Origin: Nonomuraea terrae
GTDB taxonomy: Bacteria; Actinomycetota; Actinomycetes; Streptosporangiales; Streptosporangiaceae
Direction of reading: 5' to 3'
DNA length: 58,744 nucleotides
Assembly: GCF_004348995.1 (NCBI RefSeq)
Contig: NZ_SMKQ01000030.1
Coordinates: 1-58,744 of the forward strand
Shown in pieces: positions 43,489 through 52,142 of the stretch. Each line of letters opens with the position of its first letter. Within the stretch, counting starts at the first letter, position 1. The position numbers were made by a program, and so were the translations under genes. The notes beneath the pieces were generated by a model, which saw nothing but the letters and a program-made list of their open reading frames with translations, was not told the origin of the DNA and did no database searches.

Positions 43489-44028
43489 GTGAAGGATCTG
43501 AACATCATCCGGCTGCCCGTGGATGCGAGCGCCGATACCGCCCTTATGGCCGACGTCGCCATTCTTGTCAACCGGGTGTACGCGGGCGCCGAACAGGGGT
43601 TGTGGCGGGCGGGCGCCGAACGAACGTCAGCGGATGAGATCTGCCGGCTGACCCTCGCTGGCGAGATCGCGGTGGCCCGGTTGGAGGGGCGGCTCGTCGC
43701 CTGCGTCCGGGTGCAGCATCTCGACGACATGACCGGCGAGTTCGGGATGCTCGCCGCCGACCCTGATCACCGCGGCATCGGGATCGGACGGGAACTCGTC
43801 CATTTCGCGGAGCAGGGATGCAAGAACTACGGGCTCGCTGTGATGCAGCTTGAGGTCCTCTTCCCGCGAGAGTGGTCCCACCCGTCGAAGGAGTTCTTGG
43901 CCACCTGGTACAGCCGCATCGGCTACCGGAAGGTCCGCACCGGGGCCATCGACGAGTCCTATCCTCATCTGGCGCCCCTCCTGGCGACACCGTGCGACTT
44001 CGTGGTCTACAACAAGGGCCTGAGGTGA
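43489..44028 (+). CDS. GNAT-family N-acetyltransferase
   Basis: This 179-residue acetyltransferase has GEIAVARLEGRLVACVRVQ (beta 2-3), GEFGMLAADPDHRGIGIGRELVHFAEQ with the acetyl-CoA pyrophosphate loop, and ATWYSRIGYRKVRTG at the end. The acceptor is unknown. GTG 43489 follows AAGGACT. It appears intact inside a run of damaged genes. Confidence 0.86.
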   Translation: MKDLNIIRLPVDASADTALMADVAILVNRVYAGAEQGLWRAGAERTSADEICRLTLAGEIAVARLEGRLVACVRVQHLDDMTGEFGMLAADPDHRGIGIGRELVHFAEQGCKNYGLAVMQLEVLFPREWSHPSKEFLATWYSRIGYRKVRTGAIDESYPHLAPLLATPCDFVVYNKGLR

Positions 44029-44183
44029 GCTCTGAACGCCCTGGTGCGTTCACGTCCTTGGCGACCCGAAGGGCCGCTACAGGAGCAGCGTCTGAGTCGA
44101 CCGCGGCCGCACGTTCTCGGTAGGTCGGCGCGGCGCGCGGTCCGGGCCCCGGCCCGGAACTGTTCAGCCGGCTGATCGGCTGT

Positions 44184-44490
44184 TCAATGCCTCGTAGCAG
44201 CCGTCGCTGCGCCGACAGCGCACCGAGCGCGCACCCACCGTTCCGCGACGGCGGCGACCGCATCCAGGCTTGCCGGCAGTATCAAGGCGACCTCGGCTGG
44301 TGTCAGGCCGTCGAGCCGCAGGACTTCACGGCGCGCTGCGCGGCCTCGTGCTCGGCGGGCGGGAAATAGTCGCGGCGGCCGATCTTGCGCAGCTCTGCCT
44401 GCAGCCGCTTCAGAGCACCGCTGCGCTCGCCTGGTCACGCTCGGGCAAGCAGCCCTCAATCTGCTCCGCCCCGTATTTGATCAAATCCCA
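44184..44490 (-). pseudogene. Degenerate coding remnant, family uncertain
   Basis: Minus-strand fragments in three frames follow each other: HERWDLIKYGAEQIEGCLPE, then LKRLQAELRKIGRRDYFPPA, then REVLRLDGLTPAEVALILPA. The middle block resembles the linker region of ChrB-type chromate-resistance proteins, but I am not sure. At least two frameshifts make it non-functional. Confidence 0.35.
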
Positions 44491-44500
44491 ACGCTCGTGG

Positions 44501-45996
44501 TCAATACAGCAAGCGGGCGAGCGGCGGCGGGCTGAAGCCGCCGAACTCCCGTTCCAGGAGCTCGGCGAACCGGATCGGGGTGCGGTCCTCGAACATCGGG
44601 CCGATCAGCTGCGCGCCAATCGGCAGGCCGTCCGTCGATCGCCCGATCGGTGCCACGGTCGCCGGAAGACCCGGCGCCGACGCGATTCCCGCCCATACGA
44701 GCTGGTCGGCGTAGTCGTGGTCCGTCCCATCGATCGTGATCCGGCGGGCCCAGAGGTCCGGACTCCGGTCGTGCGGGAATGCCGGGGTCGGCATGGCCGG
44801 GCACAGCACGATGTCGAAGTCGGTGAACAGCTCTCGCCAGCCCTGGCGGTTCCGTACACGCGCGCTGTCCGCCGCGATCCAGTCGCGGTGGCTGAGCACC
44901 GAACCGCGGGTACGCTCAGCGGCCAGGCTCCGGTCGCCGGCGTCGAGCCGCCCGGCGTCGAGCCGGAGGCGCTCGTAGACCTCCTGCGGATAGCCGGCCC
45001 CCAGGACGCGAGCAGCAGGCGCATGTAGAGCCGGGCCGCTTCCACCTGGTCAGGCAGCGACTTGCTCTCGCGGGCAACCTTCGCGCCGACCGCGGACAGC
45101 CGGTCGGCGAGGTCGCTGATCGCGGCGCGCACGCTCGACGCCGTCGGGATCAGCGGATGGGTGTCCACGACGAGCACGCGGAAGGCCGCCAGGTCGTCGT
45201 GCCGGGCTGGCGGCAGGGCGAGCGCGTGGGCGATGCCGATCGCGGTCTCGTCGGGGTCGGCCAGCAGGTCGAGCATGAGTGACAGGTCGCGGGCGCCGCG
45301 CGCCATCGGCCCGATCGTCACGAGGTCGCGCTCGTAGGCCAGGGGAGGTGTCCCCGCTGTCGTGTGGCCGCGGGTCGGGAGGAGGCCTTGTAACGGTTTG
45401 TGCGCGTACACGCCGCAGTAGTGGGCGGGCGCGCGCAGGGAGCCCGCGATGTCGGAGCCGATCGACAGCGCGCCGTGCCCGGCCGCGAGCGCGGCGGCCG
45501 AGCCGCCGGACGAACCCCCCGCCGTACGGGCCAGGTTCCACGGATTGCAAGTGACGCCGTAGAGGTCGTTGTACGTCTGCAGGTCGCCAAGTCCGGACGG
45601 GACGTTGGTCTTGCCCAGCACCACCGCGCCGGCCGTCTTGAGCCGGGCGACGGCGACGGCGTCCTCGGTCGCCTTCGCGTCCTTGAACGCCGGGATGCCC
45701 CAGGTCGTGGTCAGCCCGGCGACGTTGAACGACTCCTTGACCGTAATCGGGACGCCGAGCAGCGGCCGTACGTCGCCCTTCGCCCGCGCGGCATCGGCGG
45801 CGCGCGCGGCCGTCAGTGCCCGATCGAAGTCCGGCACGCAGACGGCGTTGATGTCCTGGTCGAAGCGTTCGATCCGGGAGATCGCGGCTTCGGTCAGCTC
45901 GGCGGACGAGACCTCCCGGGCACCCATCGCAGCGGTCAGCTCGGTCGCGGTCGCGTAGGTGAGGTCCGCCTTCTCCGCCTGGCTATGAGATTGCAT
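44501..45996 (-). pseudogene. Amidase (amidase-signature family) with a frameshift
   Basis: From ATG 45996 the frame has a complete amidase-signature core: Lys in GVPITVKESFN, the glycine-serine loop RTAGGSSGGSAAALAAGHG, and the nucleophile Ser in GSDIAGSLRAPAHYCG. Near 45005 (LLLAS) the frame is lost. The next frame carries AGYPQEVYERLRLDAGRLDA and the C-terminus through GLPIGAQLIGPMFEDRTPIR to 44501. One base accounts for the shift. It diverges from the intact HxlR gene, 55 bp apart. Confidence 0.85.
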
Positions 45997-46051
45997 AGCC
46001 AGACCGTAGCATCTGACTATGGCCCGGCGGAGTCAGGGTAGGGTCGGGAGT

Positions 46052-46588
46052 ATGGCCATGACTTTCCTGGGACCCCTCGCCGACCGGTCGAAATGGCAGA
46101 TAGGCGACAACTGCTCGATCGGCAAGGCCATGGACGTGATCGGCAGCAGGTCGGCGATACTCTTGCTCCGCGAGGCCTGCTACGGCACCACACGCTTCGA
46201 CGACTTCGTCGAACGGGTCGGGATCACCGAGGCGGTGGCCGCCGCCCGGCTCAAGCAGTTCGTGGCCGCCGGGATCCTTGACAGGCGGCCCTACCGCGAA
46301 CCCGGCAAGCGCACCCGCCACGAGTACGTGCTCACCCGGATGGGCCGTGACCTCCTGCCCGCCGTACTCGCCCTCATGCAATGGGGCGACGCGTACCTGC
46401 AGCCCAACGGAGGACCCTTGCGTGTCGTCGACCGTGAGAGTGGCGGCCCCGTCACGATCCGGCCCCGCGGCGAGTCCGGCAAGGACCTTGACCTCGACGA
46501 CCTCGCCATAGTCCCCAACGACGCCTGGACACCACCCCGCCGGACGATCCCGCAGCCCCTGGAAGGCCCGTCCGACACGACCCCCTGA
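46052..46588 (+). CDS. HxlR-family transcriptional regulator
   Basis: This 178-residue winged-helix regulator (KWQIGDNCSIGKAMDVIGSR, RFDDFVERVGITEAVAAARLKQFV, YREPGKRTRHEYVLTRMGRD) has a C-terminal extension of about 70 residues. The Cys in DNCSIGK occupies the position of the redox-sensing Cys of HypR-type HxlR proteins, so thiol stress sensing is possible. ATG 46052 is chosen; ATGs at 46019 and 46058 are alternatives. It is divergent from the frameshifted amidase. Confidence 0.82.
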   Translation: MAMTFLGPLADRSKWQIGDNCSIGKAMDVIGSRSAILLLREACYGTTRFDDFVERVGITEAVAAARLKQFVAAGILDRRPYREPGKRTRHEYVLTRMGRDLLPAVLALMQWGDAYLQPNGGPLRVVDRESGGPVTIRPRGESGKDLDLDDLAIVPNDAWTPPRRTIPQPLEGPSDTTP

Positions 46589-46858
46589 CCGCCTGCCAAG
46601 ATCAGATCTATTTGACTGCAGATGCATGGAACGCGTCTGCTCCCGGGAGCCATGGCGAGCCACCTCACCCACCAAGATTCGCAACCGCTCCGATAAGCGC
46701 GCCACTGCGGCAGGGGGCGCCGAGGTACATCGGCGGGGGTGCGTCGCCAGTGCAGGGAACACTGGTCTCGTTCGGGGTGTCGATGATGAAGCCGGCCCTT
46801 GTTGCGATGCCACTACAGGCAGCATGGAGTCCCCACTAGAGAGGTTCAAAGGCTGACG

Positions 46859-47927
46859 TTATGGCGGCTCGAGGTCGAGGCCGGTCTTGGCGATGAAGCC
46901 GCTGATCAACGCGGGACGGTACTGCATTCGCTTCAGTCTCGTCTTGACCAGACGAGCGAGCTCGTTGAGAGTCTTCTTCGCCAAGTTCACCAGCGATCGC
47001 TTCAGATGAGCCCACACCCCCTCGACCGGGTTCAGCTCCGGCGCATACGCCGGTAACTGGATGACCGTCAGCCAGGCCCGCCGCTCGACCAGCTCCCGCA
47101 TCGCGGCGCTGACGTGGGTGTTCAAGTTGTCCCAGATGACCACGAGGGGCCCGCCGAGCTGCTGGTGCGCCGCGTCGAACAGCGCCGCGTAGTCGGCTTC
47201 GGAGAACGACTTGCGCTCCCCTTTGCGGCCCCGCCGCAGCCGGATCCTGTAGATCAGGCGCGGCATACGGCCTGGGTTGGTGGCCACCAGCCCAGCGATC
47301 ATCACCGTGCCCGACCCGCTACCGGACACCGTCACGATCGGGGTGATGCCGCGCCGCCCCAACTGCGGCCGCGGGGTGATCTCAGGCCTTGACCGGCCTC
47401 ATCCTCGAAACAGAGCCAGGCGTCCAGGCGCGCCGCTGTGCTTTTCCCTCCAGCCAGTCCTCATCCCGCCATGCGGCGATCGCCTCCTCATCCCGCTCGA
47501 CGGCCCGCCGCGTCGGGGCCTGCCCGCTCCAGCCCAGCCCGTGCAGCAGATAACACACCCCCGACACCGTGTAGGAAACGCCGAACCGCTCACGGATCAG
47601 CTCGGCGATCCGGGCCAGGGTCCAGCGCTGATCCTCATCCCAGCCATACGCCGCCGGCCCCTGGTCCAGCGCGTTTTGCAGGTCTTCGAGCTGAGCGCCG
47701 CTCAGCTTGCACACCTCGCCGCCCGGACCTTTCGACATGAGCGCCTGGCGGCCGCCGGCCTGCCAGGTCCGCCGCCAGCGGTTGGCCGACATCCGGCTGA
47801 TCCGGAACTCGGCTGCCACCTCGGCGTCCGTCGCCCCTTGAGCAAAGAGGTCGGCTGCCTGCATCCTCACCTGTTCGCGGCGGGCGCGTGCCTGCGCGGT
47901 GAGTCCACCGCCATCTGCATATCTCAC
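46859..47927 (-). pseudogene. Degenerate IS630-family element (second subgroup)
   Basis: The N-terminal frame (47382-47927) has the HTH FAQGATDAEVAAEFRISRMSANRWRRTW. A short middle frame has WLCFEDEAGQ, the first catalytic Asp region. The last frame (46859-47362) has IWDNLNTHVSAAM and LPAYAPELNPVEGVWAHLK, the second Asp and the Glu. Two frameshifts between about 47360 and 47430 break the protein. Confidence 0.85.
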
Positions 47928-47974
47928 CCTGCCCGGTATAGCTCCGGGAGATGACGTCGGTCACTCTGCGATCA

Positions 47975-47999
47975 GGGGTTACTTACGTAACGTAACCCC
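47975..47999. repeat. Near-perfect palindrome beside two IS elements
   Basis: GGGGTTAC and GTAACCCC flank TTACGTAA, itself palindromic. It lies between the IS630 remnant and the IS982 fragment. It could be an IS end, a terminator or a binding site. Confidence 0.45.
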
Positions 48000-48014
48000 C
48001 GCCTTCAACGCTCT

Positions 48015-48259
48015 CTAGACGAGTAAGTCCTATGTCCTGGGCCGGTGATCAGGCATAAGTAGAGGGCGTTCAAGATCATGTTGTGACGCAAGACCTGAAC
48101 ACCCTCTTGACCGCACTGTACGTGAAGATCGACGACGAGCTGAAGGGACCGCGATGGACCGGCCGGCCCCCGGTGCTGGCCGACTCCGAGTTGGTGTGCG
48201 TCGCGGTCGCTCAGTCGCTGCTCGGGTGGCCGTGTCAAGAACGAGTTCCAACACCTTGA
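48015..48259 (+). mobile_element. IS982-family fragment (left end plus transposase start)
   Basis: CTAGACGAGTAAGTCCTA at 48015 is repeated exactly at 58618. A transposase frame from GTG 48083 (VTQDLNTLLTALYVKIDDEL, then LADSELVCVAVAQSLLGWPC) breaks off at about 48240. The opening matches IS982 transposases. Only the first 55 or so codons survive. Confidence 0.8.
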
Positions 48260-48407
48260 CGACCGTGTTGAACACCAATACCAGCGCTCTCATAGCGGCC
48301 TTCCGACTGTGCTCCTCCTTCGCAGCGACGGCTCTCCATATCAGGAAGGGAGCGGGGAGGAGGATCAGGGCCAGGATGCCCTTGAGCACCCAGATGGCAG
48401 CGGACAT
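48230..48407 (-). pseudogene. Small membrane protein cut off by the IS982 fragment
   Basis: On the minus strand GGAGA precedes an ATG at 48407. The frame reads MSAAIWVLKGILALILLPAP and continues through a basic patch and a second hydrophobic helix (VLVFNTVVKVLELVLDTATR) up to the IS982 junction near 48230. Beyond that the frame runs antisense through IS DNA. The family is unknown. Confidence 0.4.
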
Positions 48408-48603
48408 GACATCGTCTCCATGGCGAAGGGATGTCGCTCCACGTCCGAGAGCATCAGCATCCATTCCGCTGACGCGAGGCCCAATACCGTGACGTGCACG
48501 GCGTGCCATGTGGTGCGCTTTTCGAGCGAGCAGTCCACAACGCGCGGATGGTAATGCCCCCGGCAGGGCCTCGGCTCCGGGTGATCGTCCACGCGTAAGC
48601 CGA

Positions 48604-48735
48604 AGCCCTCTCATGGACGTTCTGTACTCACTGCGTCACGCCTGCGTCTCCACATGGCTCAACGCCGGCGTCCCCGCACCCCAGGTCGCCGAATGGGCCG
48701 GACACAGCGTCGACGTCCTCTTGTCGTCCAAATGA
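48604..48735 (+). pseudogene. Integrase box II-III fragment
   Basis: The frame reads SPLMDVLYSLRHACVSTWLN followed by AGVPAPQVAEWAGHSVDVLL and stops at SSK. It has the box II Arg and box III His of the same integrase family as 32215-32779, but both the N-terminal half and the tyrosine nucleophile are missing. Confidence 0.8.
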
Positions 48736-48911
48736 ACGGCGGCATCGGGTCTGTTGGGCCGCGCAACACGACATAGGACCGTCTCCACGCTGTCGGGGGA
48801 TCGACAGTGTCCAGTTCGTTATACGGTTCCAGGAGAAATGCTTCTTTTATCAGAATAACCTGCTGATCGGTTTTGACCGGCTGGTCGGGGGCGGATGCCG
48901 AGGAGCGTCGC

Positions 48912-50987
48912 GTGCCGTATTTCGAGACATTGCAAGCAGGAGACCCGCAGCAGGTAGGCCCCTACCGGATTCAGGCACGGCTGGGCACGGGGGGGATGGG
49001 CCGGGTCTATCTGGGCCGATCCAGAAGCGGCCGGGCGGTGGCGGTGAAGGTGATCCGGCCGGATCTGGCCGACGACCAGGATTTCCGGCGCCGCTTCGGC
49101 CGTGAGATAGCCCTGGCTCGTACCGTGAGCGGTTTCTTCACGGCGGCGGTGGTCGATGCCGACCCGGACGGCTCGCCGCCGTGGATGGCGACCGCTTATG
49201 TGCCGGGCATGTCATTAGGTGACGCGGTACGCGAGTATGGGCCGTGGCCGGAAGCGTCGGTACTGGCGCTGGGGGTGGGTTTGGCCGAGGCGCTGGAGTC
49301 GATCCATGCGGCCGGGGTGGTGCACCGGGATCTCAAACCATCGAATGTGCTGCTGGCCGCCGACGGACCCCGGTTGATAGATTTCGGCATCTCCGTGGCC
49401 ACGGAAGCCAGCAGACTGACCCAGACCGGCATGGCCGTGGGCACGCCCGGGTTCATATCCCCGGAGCAACTGACAGGTGCGCCCGTGGGGGCCGCCAGTG
49501 ATGTGTTCTGCCTGGCCGCGGTGCTGGTGTTCACCGCAACTGGGACTGGACCGTTTGGGACTGGATCCTGGCAGGGCCTGTGGTATCGCACCGTGAACCA
49601 GGAACCAGACCTGACGGCGCTTTCGCCCAGGCTTCGTGCAGTGGTGGCCCCGTGCCTGGCCAAACAGCCTGAACAACGCCCCACCGTGGCAGCCTTACTG
49701 GAGGAGTTAACCCCGAGTGTGGCCGACGGGCGGACCGTCGCCGAGATATTCACACAAACCACCTGGCTCCCCGAACCCGTGGCAGAGATCGCACGCACGC
49801 AGATCGCCCCGCCATGGATGACTCCGACGCCGATCGCGCCTACCCCAGCGGGCATTCTGCCGACGCCCAGCACACCCGCAGGTACGTCCCGCAGGCGGGC
49901 CCTGATTGCCCTTGCAACCATTGGAACCGCCATCGCCGGTCTCACCGGCTGGCAGTTCCTTGGCAACGGACGACAGCCCTGGTTCTTCATCACCGGCGAC
50001 CGGGTGGACTCCTCCACGGCGGTTGCCGACCGACAGCTCTGGTCCTTCACCACTGGCGATCCAGTGACCTCGTCGCCGACGGTCGCCAACGGGGTCGTCT
50101 ATGTCGGCAGCGACGACAACAAGCTGTATGCGCTGGACGCCGTCACAGGCCAGCAGCGCTGGTCGTTCACTACCGGCGGCGAAATCGGCTCGTCCCCGAC
50201 GGTCGCCGAGGGAGCGGTCTACGTTGGCGACGACCGGAGCATGAAACTGTATGCGGTAGATACCGCCACAGGCCGGAAACGCTGGTCCTTTACCACCGAC
50301 GGCCGAGTGCGCTCGTCCCCGGCGATCGCCGACGGGGTGGTCTACTTCGGCAGCTACGACAACGAGCTGTATGCGCTGGACGCCGTCACCGGCCGGAAAC
50401 GCTGGTCCTTCAACACCGGCGACTATGTGTACTCGTCCCCGGTGGTCGCCAACGGGGTGGTCTACTTCGGGAGCAACGACAACAAGCTTTATGCAGTGGA
50501 TACCGCCACAGGCCGGAAACACTGGTCCTTCAACACCGGCGGCGGGGTAAATTCGTCCCCGGCGATCGCCGACGGGATGGTCTATGTCGGCAGCGACGAC
50601 AACAAGCTGTATGCGCTGGACGCCGACCATGGCCAGCAGCGCTGGTCGTTCACCACCGGCGGCGAAGTCATCTCGTCCCCGGCGATCGCCGACGGGGTGG
50701 TCTACTTCGGCAGCTACGACAAGAAGCTGTATGCGCTGGACGCCGCCACCGGCCGGAAACGTTGGTCCTTCAACACCGGCGACTATGTGAACTCGTCCCC
50801 GGTGGTCGCCAACGGGGTGGTCTACTTCGGGAGCAACGACAGCAAGCTTTATGCAGTGGATACCGTCACTGGACGGCAGCGCTGGTCGTTCACCACCGGC
50901 GACGGGGTGGTCTCGTCGCCGGCGGTCGCCAACGGGGCCGTCTATGTCGGCAGCATCGACAAAAAGCTGTACGCGAGAAGAATGTAG
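48912..50987 (+). CDS. Membrane Ser/Thr protein kinase with external PQQ-like beta-propeller
   Basis: The 691-residue protein has a PknB-type kinase domain (residues 15-275) with G-loop LGTGGMGRVYLG, Lys46 in AVAVKVI, HRDLKPSN (138-145), DFG (157-159) and GTPGFISPEQL. A Pro/Thr-rich juxtamembrane stretch follows, then one membrane helix (330-350) and eight PQQ-like blades of about 40 residues each (WSFxTGxxVxSSPxVAxGVVY pattern, then KLYALDAxTG). The kinase faces the cytosol and the propeller the outside, so ligand or cell-wall sensing is likely. GTG 48912 has GAGGAG at good spacing; a TTG at 48873 is less likely. No cognate partner lies nearby. Confidence 0.9.
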   Translation: MPYFETLQAGDPQQVGPYRIQARLGTGGMGRVYLGRSRSGRAVAVKVIRPDLADDQDFRRRFGREIALARTVSGFFTAAVVDADPDGSPPWMATAYVPGMSLGDAVREYGPWPEASVLALGVGLAEALESIHAAGVVHRDLKPSNVLLAADGPRLIDFGISVATEASRLTQTGMAVGTPGFISPEQLTGAPVGAASDVFCLAAVLVFTATGTGPFGTGSWQGLWYRTVNQEPDLTALSPRLRAVVAPCLAKQPEQRPTVAALLEELTPSVADGRTVAEIFTQTTWLPEPVAEIARTQIAPPWMTPTPIAPTPAGILPTPSTPAGTSRRRALIALATIGTAIAGLTGWQFLGNGRQPWFFITGDRVDSSTAVADRQLWSFTTGDPVTSSPTVANGVVYVGSDDNKLYALDAVTGQQRWSFTTGGEIGSSPTVAEGAVYVGDDRSMKLYAVDTATGRKRWSFTTDGRVRSSPAIADGVVYFGSYDNELYALDAVTGRKRWSFNTGDYVYSSPVVANGVVYFGSNDNKLYAVDTATGRKHWSFNTGGGVNSSPAIADGMVYVGSDDNKLYALDADHGQQRWSFTTGGEVISSPAIADGVVYFGSYDKKLYALDAATGRKRWSFNTGDYVNSSPVVANGVVYFGSNDSKLYAVDTVTGRQRWSFTTGDGVVSSPAVANGAVYVGSIDKKLYARRM
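50041..50975 (+). repeat. Tandem propeller-blade repeats, 120-bp unit with a 360-bp duplication
   Basis: Eight coding repeats of about 120 bp encode the blades. The pair at about 50311-50520 and the pair at about 50671-50880 are nearly identical at DNA level, 360 bp apart, so a three-blade block was duplicated or gene-converted recently. Confidence 0.75.
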
Positions 50988-51202
50988 TTCCATTCTTAGA
51001 AAGCGCTTGGTAGTGCCCTCCGCAATCAGAGGCAGGGCGGGGCTGGACCCAGCAGGATTTTGTGGACGCCCACGCCCTCGATGGGATCGGCCTGGTGTGA
51101 AGCCTTGACCGACGGCAACCCACACATCGCTTACGCCAATGAGCCGCAAGCCGCACAGAGGCCGGGGCTCTGACAACCTCATCAACCCGGTCAACCAGTG
51201 CG

Positions 51203-51446
51203 GTGATCTACCTCAAGATCTTCCACGAAGCCAGAATGAAGATCTTCACATCCGCCCAGGCCAGGTCCCCGCTCATGGACGTCCCCTACTCCCTCCGACA
51301 CGCCTGCGTCTCCACATGGCTCAACGCCGGCGTCCCCGCACCCCAGGGCCGGACACAGCGTTGACGCCCTCTTGCAGGTCTACGCGAAGCGCATCTACGG
51401 TCAGCAACACGACGCCATGCGCCGCATCTGGGAACCCACCCATTGA
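51203..51446 (+). pseudogene. Integrase C-terminal remnant next to the tRNA fragment
   Basis: The frame starts at about VIYLKIFHEARMKIFTSAQA, continues SPLMDVPYSLRHACVSTWLN and AGVPAPQ. An 11-base deletion at about 51346 (compare the intact copy at 48660) then shifts the frame. The end DALLQVYAKRIYGQQHDAMR carries the tyrosine and stops at 51446. It is a dead integrase whose own attachment flank (51671-51830) still follows. Confidence 0.85.
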
Positions 51447-51541
51447 TCCGAGTGCCCGCCGTTCGACCCCTCGCCTATACAACGACAAACACCGACACCT
51501 ACGTTTACGCAGGTCACTGGGATTTACCCAGCTCAGCAAGC

Positions 51542-51570
51542 CTCCTCCCCACGCCTGTGGGGGTGAGCCG
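51542..51570 (+). CRISPR. Solitary type I-E-like CRISPR repeat
   Basis: This 29-base unit starts CTCCTCCCCACGCCTGTG and ends GGGGTGAGCCG, with the internal CCCCAC/GTGGGG dyad and terminal form of actinomycete type I-E repeats. I find no second copy at 60-61 bp spacing on either side and no cas gene, so it is an orphan repeat. Confidence 0.45.
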
Positions 51571-51670
51571 TCCGACACCACGCGGGCCAACCATGTCGGA
51601 AGCGACCGTGGTCTAGAAACCAATGACGCGTTCGTTCGCGCGCCGATCCCACACAGCTTGATCGAATGGG

Positions 51671-51774
51671 AACGCATTGGGAACGATCAACCGTAGCTCG
51701 CCGGTGTCAGCCGTGGACGGCCGGACACAACGAGAGAGGCCCGTCACCGCGTTTTCGCTGGTGACGGGCCTCTT
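51671..51774 (+). repeat. Imperfect repeat copy B (attachment flank of the integrase remnant)
   Basis: It contains the doublet TGGGAACG-CAT-TGGGAACG (51668-51684 region), CAACCGTAGCTCGCCGGTG and a terminator. It matches 378-480 and lies between the dead integrase and the tRNA fragment. Confidence 0.7.
51735..51773. terminator. Hairpin terminator beyond the tRNA fragment
   Basis: A 14-bp stem (AGAGGCCCGTCACC with its complement) and an 11-base loop. On the minus strand it directly follows the tRNA 3' end, as the original tRNA terminator would. Confidence 0.75.
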
Positions 51775-51784
51775 CTGGCTCGTG

Positions 51785-51830
51785 TGGCAGGTGCAAGGTT
51801 CGAACTTGCGTAGGCTGAGCCGACGGTAGG
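51785..51830 (-). other. 3' fragment of a long-variable-arm tRNA (tRNA-Tyr-like), attachment core
   Basis: On the minus strand: a variable arm ending GGCTCAGCCTAC, T-arm GCAAG-TTCGAAC-CTTGC, acceptor strand ACCTGCC and discriminator A. The anticodon half is absent; from 51831 on the sequence is unrelated. The long variable arm limits it to Tyr, Leu or Ser; Tyr fits best by my recollection. Confidence 0.65.
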
Positions 51831-52097
51831 CGGCACTCGGTCGACGACGTGGAGGGTGCAGCGGACGTCTTGGCGGAGTACATCGCCAAGTAGCATGCGG
51901 GCGCGGCGGGGCGGCGATAAGCCCCGTGCGGAGGGGTACGGGGCAGGTCCTTCCCCACCCCGTCGCGCCTCATCGCCTGGCAGGCGGTCAAGTTCATGCC
52001 CATGAGAGGGGCGCCCCCTTTCCCTCCCTCGGCTGCCTGCCGGGCCTTCTTCCTGCGTCCCTGTGGAATGTGTGGACGTACGGGCTGGGCCCAGTTA

Positions 52098-52109
52098 CGC
52101 TCAAACTTG
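52098..52109. promoter_or_regulatory. Motif CGCTCAAACTTG before the GntR gene
   Basis: The same 12 bases occur in inverse orientation at 53401-53412 before the Pra-like gene, and the match extends to 14 of 15. It lies 34 bp before the GntR start, where an autoregulatory operator is expected. Confidence 0.6.
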
Positions 52110-52142
52110 GTAAAACAACCTGTCGGGTGTTGGACGGTCAAA

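Noticed and set aside
48005..48614. Full-length small gene 48030-48614 on the minus strand
   Set aside because: Only the part up to about 48230 looks protein-coding; the rest is antisense to the IS982 transposase fragment.
50041..50975. Regular direct repeats considered as a CRISPR array
   Set aside because: The 120-bp repeats are coding, in frame, and encode WSF...KLYALD propeller blades; there are no unique spacers.
49707..51194. A 495-codon minus-strand frame with periodic VDHPVGDRRGR repeats
   Set aside because: It is the antisense reading of the propeller blades; the periodicity comes from the kinase gene repeats.
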